Assembly: GCA_028686145.1 (NCBI GenBank)
Contig: JAQUCQ010000102.1
Span: 1 to 9,609, forward strand
Length of the DNA stretch: 9,609 nt
From: Desulfuromonadaceae bacterium
GTDB taxonomy: Bacteria > Desulfobacterota > Desulfuromonadia > Geobacterales > Pseudopelobacteraceae
Direction of reading: 5' to 3'
Part shown: positions 6,173 to 9,609 of the stretch, in pieces
Layout: each line of letters starts with the position of its first letter
Numbering within the stretch: position 1 is the first letter of the stretch
The notes under the pieces: generated by a model
The model's database searches: none
What the model was told of the DNA's origin: nothing
The model's input: the letters and a program-made list of their open reading frames with translations, nothing else
Program-made: the position numbers and the translations under genes

Positions 6173-6312
6173 GTGTGCGCCCGGCAGGGCACGTGTCGCG
6201 TAAGCGACGTATGATCAACTGTGGTGATTGATCGTTGACTTGGAGGTGCAAGTCCTCTACGGACCCTGATGGTGGGAACCGTTAGCGCTTCGCCGCTGCG
6301 CCCCGACCCCGT
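6165..6312. repeat. 10-bp direct repeat CCGACCCCGT flanking the intron fragment
   Basis: The identical copies lie at 6165-6174 and 6303-6312. The left copy straddles the intron's 5' boundary and the right one straddles the start of the attC R' box. Group II introns do not normally make target duplications. The repeat therefore suggests that both copies derive from related attC 3' ends (CCGACCCC followed by the R' GT), with the intron inserted at the base where R' would begin. Confidence 0.55.
6173..6286 (+). mobile_element. 5' fragment of a group II intron (probably class C)
   Basis: The fragment begins GTGTGCGCCCGGCAGGGC, like the conserved GUGYG start of bacterial group II introns. It then shows nested helices: GTCGC-GTAA-GCGAC, a GNRA-type loop; GATCAA/TTGATC; GGAG-GTGCAAGT-CCTC, whose GTGCAAGTCC element is typical of domain I; and ACGG...CCGT enclosing CCTGATGGTGGGAA. 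It stops after about 114 bases at GTTAGC. No domain V, domain VI, reverse-transcriptase/maturase ORF or 3' splice end is present, so it cannot splice or move. It continues directly into an attC 3' half. The family call is from recalled sequence features rather than a covariance-model match. Confidence 0.7.
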
Positions 6313-6317
6313 TGGCC
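6281..6317 (+). other. attC 3' half, fused to the intron fragment
   Basis: GCGCTTCGCCGCTGCGCC (6285-6302) closely resembles the 3' half of the attC at 4047-4107 (GCGCTTCGCCGGTGCGCC). It is followed by an R'-like GTTGGCC at 6311-6317, which deviates from GTTRRRY at the sixth base. The matching 5' half, expected to read like GGCGNCAGCGG, is missing. The join to the intron falls in CGTTAGC, which both partners could have shared. Confidence 0.65.
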
Positions 6318-6346
6318 GCTACAGAAAAACATCATAAGAGGTTCAT

Positions 6347-7363
6347 ATGATCAAGCTTACCCATGGAAGCATTTTTGATAAGAAATGTGATCTGCTCATT
6401 ATCCCCTGTAACTCGGCTGGTGGAATGACTAAATGGGTGTTTTCTAATTTAAAGGAAAACGGGATACCGTTGCCGGATAGATATATTCCATTTGGTAAAG
6501 TCTTATTCGTTGGAACTGGATTGCACTTTGAACATGCGGAAGTCATTGCTTTTGCAGCATCAGTAGAAACAGAAACCAATCTATCTTCAAAAAAAGCGAT
6601 AGGTTCAATTGGTAAAGAGATCGCAAGTTATTGCAAACAGCAGGTTTTGCGACAAGTTAACATCCCGCTTCTTGGCTCTGGATCAGGGCGTTTATCGGAA
6701 CATGAATCATTTGAAGCATTAGTAAAGTCACTAAATAGCACTGAAGACAAAGAAGTAATTTATGAAATATTTACGCCATCTTTAAGCGTATATGACAATC
6801 TTAGAGCGGCTTATCCTGACTTCGTAGAGAAAAAAGAAGACAAGAAACCAACTAATCCACGTGTGTTTGTTAGCTATGCTGGTGATGATCAGGTCAATGC
6901 CAAATGGGTCAAAGAATTAGCAATAAATCTAAGGCAAAATGGTGTTGACGCAAGGCTAGACAAATTTCACTTAAAGCCAGGAACAGATCTACCTCAATGG
7001 ATGACTAACGAACTTATAATGGCAGATAAAGTTATTTTGGTATGTGATTATAGCTATATGATTAAAGCTGATGTGCGCAAAGGTGGAGTGGGATGGGAAA
7101 CTATGATCATCCAAGGAGATATGTTAACTCAAGGTGAAACAAGAAATAAATATATTGCGATTGTTAGAGAAAATGAAATTGATAAAGGACTACCCATTTA
7201 TATGAAATCAAAGTTGGCTTTTCACTGGAAAAAGCAAGACAAAATGATTGATGATGATTTCAAGGAACTACTATTCGCAATATTTGACTGTGATATCGCC
7301 CCAGACATAGGAGCAATTCCAGAATTTATTACAAAAAAAATGTCAAATAAGACTTTGTCGTAA
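6347..7363 (+). CDS. Macro-like domain fused to TIR/SEFIR domain, candidate immune effector (338 aa)
   Basis: Residues 1-150 resemble a macro (ADP-ribose-binding) domain: HGSIFDKKCDLLIIPCNSAGG at the start, KVLFVGTG, and the phosphate-loop-like IPLLGSGSGRLS (106-117). After a charged linker (160-170), residues 172-315 form a TIR/SEFIR-type domain. It has RVFVSYAGDD (172-181), GVDARLDKFHLKPGTDLPQWM (199-219), Glu222 in NEL, DKVILVCDYSY (227-237) and GVGWE (247-251). TIR domains of bacterial immunity cleave NAD+ or make ADP-ribose-derived signals, and macro domains bind such molecules. A fused sensor and effector is therefore inferred. The start has AAGAGG about 8 bases upstream. There is no transmembrane segment, so it is cytoplasmic. 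It forms a single-gene cassette before the attC at 7424-7484. Confidence 0.78.
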   Translation: MIKLTHGSIFDKKCDLLIIPCNSAGGMTKWVFSNLKENGIPLPDRYIPFGKVLFVGTGLHFEHAEVIAFAASVETETNLSSKKAIGSIGKEIASYCKQQVLRQVNIPLLGSGSGRLSEHESFEALVKSLNSTEDKEVIYEIFTPSLSVYDNLRAAYPDFVEKKEDKKPTNPRVFVSYAGDDQVNAKWVKELAINLRQNGVDARLDKFHLKPGTDLPQWMTNELIMADKVILVCDYSYMIKADVRKGGVGWETMIIQGDMLTQGETRNKYIAIVRENEIDKGLPIYMKSKLAFHWKKQDKMIDDDFKELLFAIFDCDIAPDIGAIPEFITKKMSNKTLS

Positions 7364-7423
7364 TTTAGGGCGACGCCGGCAGTGTTTACCCTTGAAAAGA
7401 GAAAAGTTGGTAAAAAGACGAGT

Positions 7424-7484
7424 TTCCAACCAGAAAGAAACACCTGACCGAAAAGCAGTCAGGTGTTCTTCCATAACGTTATAG
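7424..7484 (+). other. attC cassette recombination site
   Basis: R''-like TTCCAAC (7424-7430) and R'-like GTTATAG (7478-7484) enclose a strong hairpin. AACACCTGAC pairs perfectly with GTCAGGTGTT around the loop CGAAAAGCA. Pairing continues outward (GAAAGAA against TTCTTCC) with an unpaired A. Both boxes deviate slightly from consensus, so the call rests mainly on architecture and position between two genes. Confidence 0.65.
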
Positions 7485-7496
7485 AGAAAGAGAAAA

Positions 7497-8159
7497 ATGA
7501 AACTACAATACCTCGGAGACTCGAAGGATAGCTTCAAATGGGACTATCATGACTTTCTCGCCAATACGCTGAAAGTACCATCTCTTGACGTGCTTTTCAT
7601 GATGACGCCTGATGACGGTGGAGACGACGGCAAGACTCATCCATCATTATTCCCCGCAAGACGAGCCATCCTTAACTTCTGTCATGGAGTTCGTAGTTCT
7701 CGAAGTGTTGAAAAAGTGAAATTGCTGCCGCAATTCACAAATGCGAAGTATCAATTAAACATCCATAGAAAAGAGGAACATTTCTCCCACCAGAACAGAA
7801 GAGAGTACTTCGGGGCCGTCCCCTGCAATTCCGTAAAATTGCTTTTTCTGGACCCGGACAATGGTTTTGAACCTGAAAAATCATGCGGAGAAAAGCACAT
7901 TTCATACAAGGACATCCATAATCTTCTTTGCCAGTTGCCGAACGAAGCGGTTATTTCGGTGTTTCACCATTTCCGCCGCATTTCTTTCACAACCGACTTC
8001 AAAAGAATCAAGGAGCGCCTTGGTGACTGCCATGCAACTGCTATTTACTGGCACTCGCTCATGTTTGTCGCAGTAAGTAAATCGAAAGAGACTATTGCCA
8101 GCGTCACAGAGGCGAATCATTGTTACTCCGAAAATTACCCTGTGAGAGTGATTCTATAA
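7497..8159 (+). CDS. Conserved hypothetical protein with TPDD and DPDNG motifs (220 aa)
   Basis: The protein starts MKLQYLGDSKDSFKWD, with acidic motifs TPDDGGDDG (37-45), FPARRAILNF (52-61) and LLFLDPDNGFEP (115-126). SYKDIHNLLCQLPN then leads to AVISVFHHFRR (151-161) and a C-terminal strand MFVAVSK. I recall similar uncharacterised bacterial proteins with this order of motifs. The acidic clusters followed by HH and RR could form a metal-dependent catalytic site, but no enzymatic class can be named. No signal peptide or TM segment is seen. ATG 7497 lies 12 bases after the attC R' box, with a weak purine-rich ribosome binding site (GAGAAAGAG). It is enclosed by attC sites, and its stop overlaps the next R'' box. 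Confidence 0.78.
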   Translation: MKLQYLGDSKDSFKWDYHDFLANTLKVPSLDVLFMMTPDDGGDDGKTHPSLFPARRAILNFCHGVRSSRSVEKVKLLPQFTNAKYQLNIHRKEEHFSHQNRREYFGAVPCNSVKLLFLDPDNGFEPEKSCGEKHISYKDIHNLLCQLPNEAVISVFHHFRRISFTTDFKRIKERLGDCHATAIYWHSLMFVAVSKSKETIASVTEANHCYSENYPVRVIL

Positions 8160-8228
8160 CCAGGCCCTTGGACACCGACCGGGGCTGAGAAGCGACCCGG
8201 CGCGGGTCAAGGGCGCGAGCCGTTGAAT
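8154..8228 (+). other. attC cassette recombination site
   Basis: R'' CTATAAC (8154-8160) overlaps the upstream stop codon, and R' GTTGAAT (8222-8228) is a perfect GTTRRRY. The arms GCCCTTGGACACCG (8164-8177) and CGGGTCAAGGGC (8203-8214) pair completely except for an extra G and an extra A on the 5' arm. An inner CCGGG/CCCGG stem closes the structure. This is one of the two clearest attC sites in the window. Confidence 0.88.
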
Positions 8229-8250
8229 GACAAAAAGAGGAGATGTAGAA

Positions 8251-8838
8251 ATGTCGCTTGAATTGCAGGATGGCAGATGGTCAATGCTGTGGAGGTATAA
8301 TGACAAGAGCCTTGAAATTGCGACCCAGCTCCTAGCTTTCAGTCGTATGTCAGTCATTGACCGTGGAGTTTTTTGGCACCTCAAAATTAGATGGAATATT
8401 CAAATTGAGAATCTAATGCATGAATTCTGCTACTCAGTCCGAAAGGCAATAGAACTAACAGCCAAGGTGCAACCAGAGGTTTCTGAAACAGCGAAAAACA
8501 CTTTCCCGCATGAGAATGGTGGAGTAGCTCAAACTGATATAAATGAACAGGTAACACTCTGTAGAAAGTCTTTTTTGTGGATTATTAACCGAATTATTCA
8601 CTCAAGAGACACATATGTGAAAGATTATTCTGTTGATGTTTATGTAAGTCCTACTCCACCTCACCAGATGACCAGCACTTTTAGTCCAAGGTACTTCGGC
8701 TTTTATTCGGATCTTGACGAACATAATTCCTTTCAATTTGTTTCAATTGAAGAGCTTCTTCAATGTTTTCTCGGGCACATAGAACCGCTGATTCAAGTAG
8801 AATTAGAAAAGTGGCGAGAAAATCCTCTCTACCTATGA
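8251..8838 (+). CDS. Unknown soluble protein, mainly helical (195 aa)
   Basis: The start is ATG 8251, 8 bases after GAGGAG (8237-8242). The in-frame ATG at 8227 overlaps the attC R' box and has no ribosome binding site. The protein is rich in aromatic residues and helix-like in residues about 15-75 (LKIRWNIQIENLMHEFCYSV). Around residues 113-130 is a notable segment FLWIINRIIHSRDTY, and the C-terminal third is likely helical. The IIHS element is loosely like HEPN-type or helical toxin proteins, but the canonical Rx4-6H motif is not clearly present, so I do not assign it. There is no signal peptide or TM segment. It follows a strong attC and precedes a degenerate one. Confidence 0.72.
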   Translation: MSLELQDGRWSMLWRYNDKSLEIATQLLAFSRMSVIDRGVFWHLKIRWNIQIENLMHEFCYSVRKAIELTAKVQPEVSETAKNTFPHENGGVAQTDINEQVTLCRKSFLWIINRIIHSRDTYVKDYSVDVYVSPTPPHQMTSTFSPRYFGFYSDLDEHNSFQFVSIEELLQCFLGHIEPLIQVELEKWRENPLYL

Positions 8839-8901
8839 AACTAACAAAGGCGCTTAGGATGCCGCACAACGTGGCACAGCACATACCCTAAAAACTTATG
8901 G
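8839..8901 (+). other. Degenerate attC-like spacer
   Basis: AACTAAC (8839-8845) follows the stop codon directly, as R'' boxes do here. TTAGG (8854-8858) pairs with CCTAA (8887-8891), and TGCCGC pairs with GTGGCA (8860-8876) around a short loop. At the expected R' position the sequence is CTTATGG (8895-8901), lacking the GTT that the integrase needs. It is probably a decayed attC that no longer recombines. Confidence 0.4.
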
Positions 8902-8907
8902 GAACTG

Positions 8908-9372
8908 ATGATGACAGAGCAAACACCGGAAACAGTAGAGAAGTCCCGTGCTTTAATTGAAGATTCACTTGCAGACCTTCAAATTCACATACGAGAATAC
9001 CGCGCTTATTTAAATGAAGAGAGCATCTGGCTTTTTCTGGCCACTCTCGGATGTTGGAGCGTAGCGGGACAAGGTACTCAGTTCATTGCACTCTCAATAA
9101 CTGTGATCCTCTTCGGTCGCCGCCTTTCTGAAAAACTAGCTGACAAGCGGTCTTTCACGAAAATTATTCTATCACTAGAGGCTCGGATCACCGCTGAACT
9201 GCCAAATGGAGACACAAGGAAAGCACGCCTATATGACCTCGCACAGCTAAAAAAAGACGAACTATCTTCGATAACAGCATTAAAGAAGAATTGGGTGTTC
9301 TTGCTTTGTTGGGGGTTCTACGCACTAACCTTTGCACACAATCTCGGATTGTTTGTGGCAAAAGCCAAATAA
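8908..9372 (+). CDS. Small membrane protein of unknown function (154 aa)
   Basis: Two adjacent ATG codons (8908 and 8911) follow a weak GGGAA; 8908 is taken, though 8911 is equally possible. The layout is an N-terminal amphipathic helix (ALIEDSLADLQIHIREYRAY), one or two TM helices at residues 40-70 (IWLFLATLGCW and IALSITVILFG), a basic cytoplasmic-type linker 71-127, and a last TM helix about 129-150 (NWVFLLCWGFYAL). The arrangement suggests an inner-membrane protein with a central soluble loop. No catalytic motif is visible. With the degenerate spacer before it and a good attC after it, it may move together with the 195-aa gene as a two-gene unit. Confidence 0.7.
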   Translation: MMTEQTPETVEKSRALIEDSLADLQIHIREYRAYLNEESIWLFLATLGCWSVAGQGTQFIALSITVILFGRRLSEKLADKRSFTKIILSLEARITAELPNGDTRKARLYDLAQLKKDELSSITALKKNWVFLLCWGFYALTFAHNLGLFVAKAK

Positions 9373-9429
9373 GCAATAAATGGCTAGGGGAGCGCGGCAC
9401 CAAAATTTAGCAAGTGAAAAACTACCATG

Positions 9430-9489
9430 ATTCAACAAGGTTTACGACCTGCCCGAAAACTCGGCAGGTCAAAGCCATGCCCGTTGAAC
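9430..9489 (+). other. attC cassette recombination site
   Basis: R'' ATTCAAC (9430-9436) and R' GTTGAAC (9483-9489) both match consensus and are nearly complementary. The arms GGTTTACGACCTGCC (9439-9453) and GGCAGGTCAAAGCC (9463-9476) pair with one extra base and a loop CGAAAACTC. Length is 60 bases. It lies 58 bases after the upstream stop codon, farther than the other sites. Confidence 0.88.
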
Positions 9490-9516
9490 AATGAATAAAA
9501 TTAAAAGGAGAAGCTA

Positions 9517-9609
9517 ATGACGGAAGAAATTCAAATCGCACCACCGGGTGATGAAGAAGTTGACGATCTCGATGAGATAAGTGAGGTACTTCCTGAAGCT
9601 TTCTCAATT
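9517..9609 (+). CDS. 5' end of an acidic protein, cut by the window edge
   Basis: ATG 9517 has a strong AAGGAG (9505-9510) 6 bases upstream and lies 27 bases after an attC R' box, exactly where a cassette gene is expected. The visible 31 codons are strongly acidic (GDEEVDDLDEISEV) with no signal peptide or membrane segment. The reading frame is open to the end of the window. The family cannot be judged from this fragment. Confidence 0.7.
   Translation, partial: MTEEIQIAPPGDEEVDDLDEISEVLPEAFSI

Noticed and set aside
7440..7474. Rho-independent terminator (10-base stem followed by TTCTT)
   Set aside because: The stem is part of an attC-like structure with R''/R' boxes at the right spacing and the T-tract is weak. 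It might still slow transcription.
1..9609. CRISPR arrays, tRNA and rRNA genes
   Set aside because: No regularly spaced direct repeats, cloverleaf patterns or conserved rRNA segments were seen. The repeated hairpins are attC sites.

Overview
The window reads as part of an integron gene-cassette array. Every gene from about 2.3 kb to the right end lies on the + strand. Genes are mostly separated by short stretches containing an attC-like recombination site: an RYYYAAC-type box, an imperfect hairpin with one or two extrahelical bases, and a GTTRRRY-type box, followed 13-43 bases later by a ribosome binding site and the next start codon. No integron integrase gene or certain attI is visible, so the array continues beyond at least one end. 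The organism cannot be named. Moderate to low GC, proteobacterial-type lipoprotein and secretion signals, and the attC architecture suggest an environmental proteobacterium, possibly with a sedentary chromosomal integron.

Left part (1-2143): bases 1-438 hold decayed or unexplained sequence with a possible promoter. A conserved hypothetical gene (439-849) and an outer-membrane-type lipoprotein with a coiled coil (935-2143) follow; no convincing attC separates them. Middle (2208-4107): an attC, a two-TM membrane protein, an attC, an Mrr-like restriction endonuclease with a possible zinc-binding C-terminal half, and a third attC.

Next, 4145-4724 is a uracil-DNA-glycosylase-like gene broken by about four frameshifts. 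It is followed without an attC by two exported proteins that appear to share a Cys-containing C-terminal domain. After them, a short 5' fragment of a group II intron (6173-6286, probably class C) sits directly after a GC-rich hairpin and is fused to the 3' half of an attC.

Right part (6347-9609): a macro-like domain fused to a TIR/SEFIR domain (a strong candidate immune effector), an attC, a conserved hypothetical with TPDD and DPDNG motifs, an attC, an unknown 195-aa protein, a degenerate attC-like spacer, a small membrane protein, an attC, and the first 31 codons of an acidic protein that leaves the window.

Cassettes are independent units, so these genes need not work together. The Mrr-like nuclease and the macro-TIR/SEFIR protein fit the idea that large integrons store anti-phage functions. 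The most noteworthy items are the macro-TIR/SEFIR fusion, the intron remnant fused to half an attC, and the multiply frameshifted glycosylase-like gene among intact neighbours.
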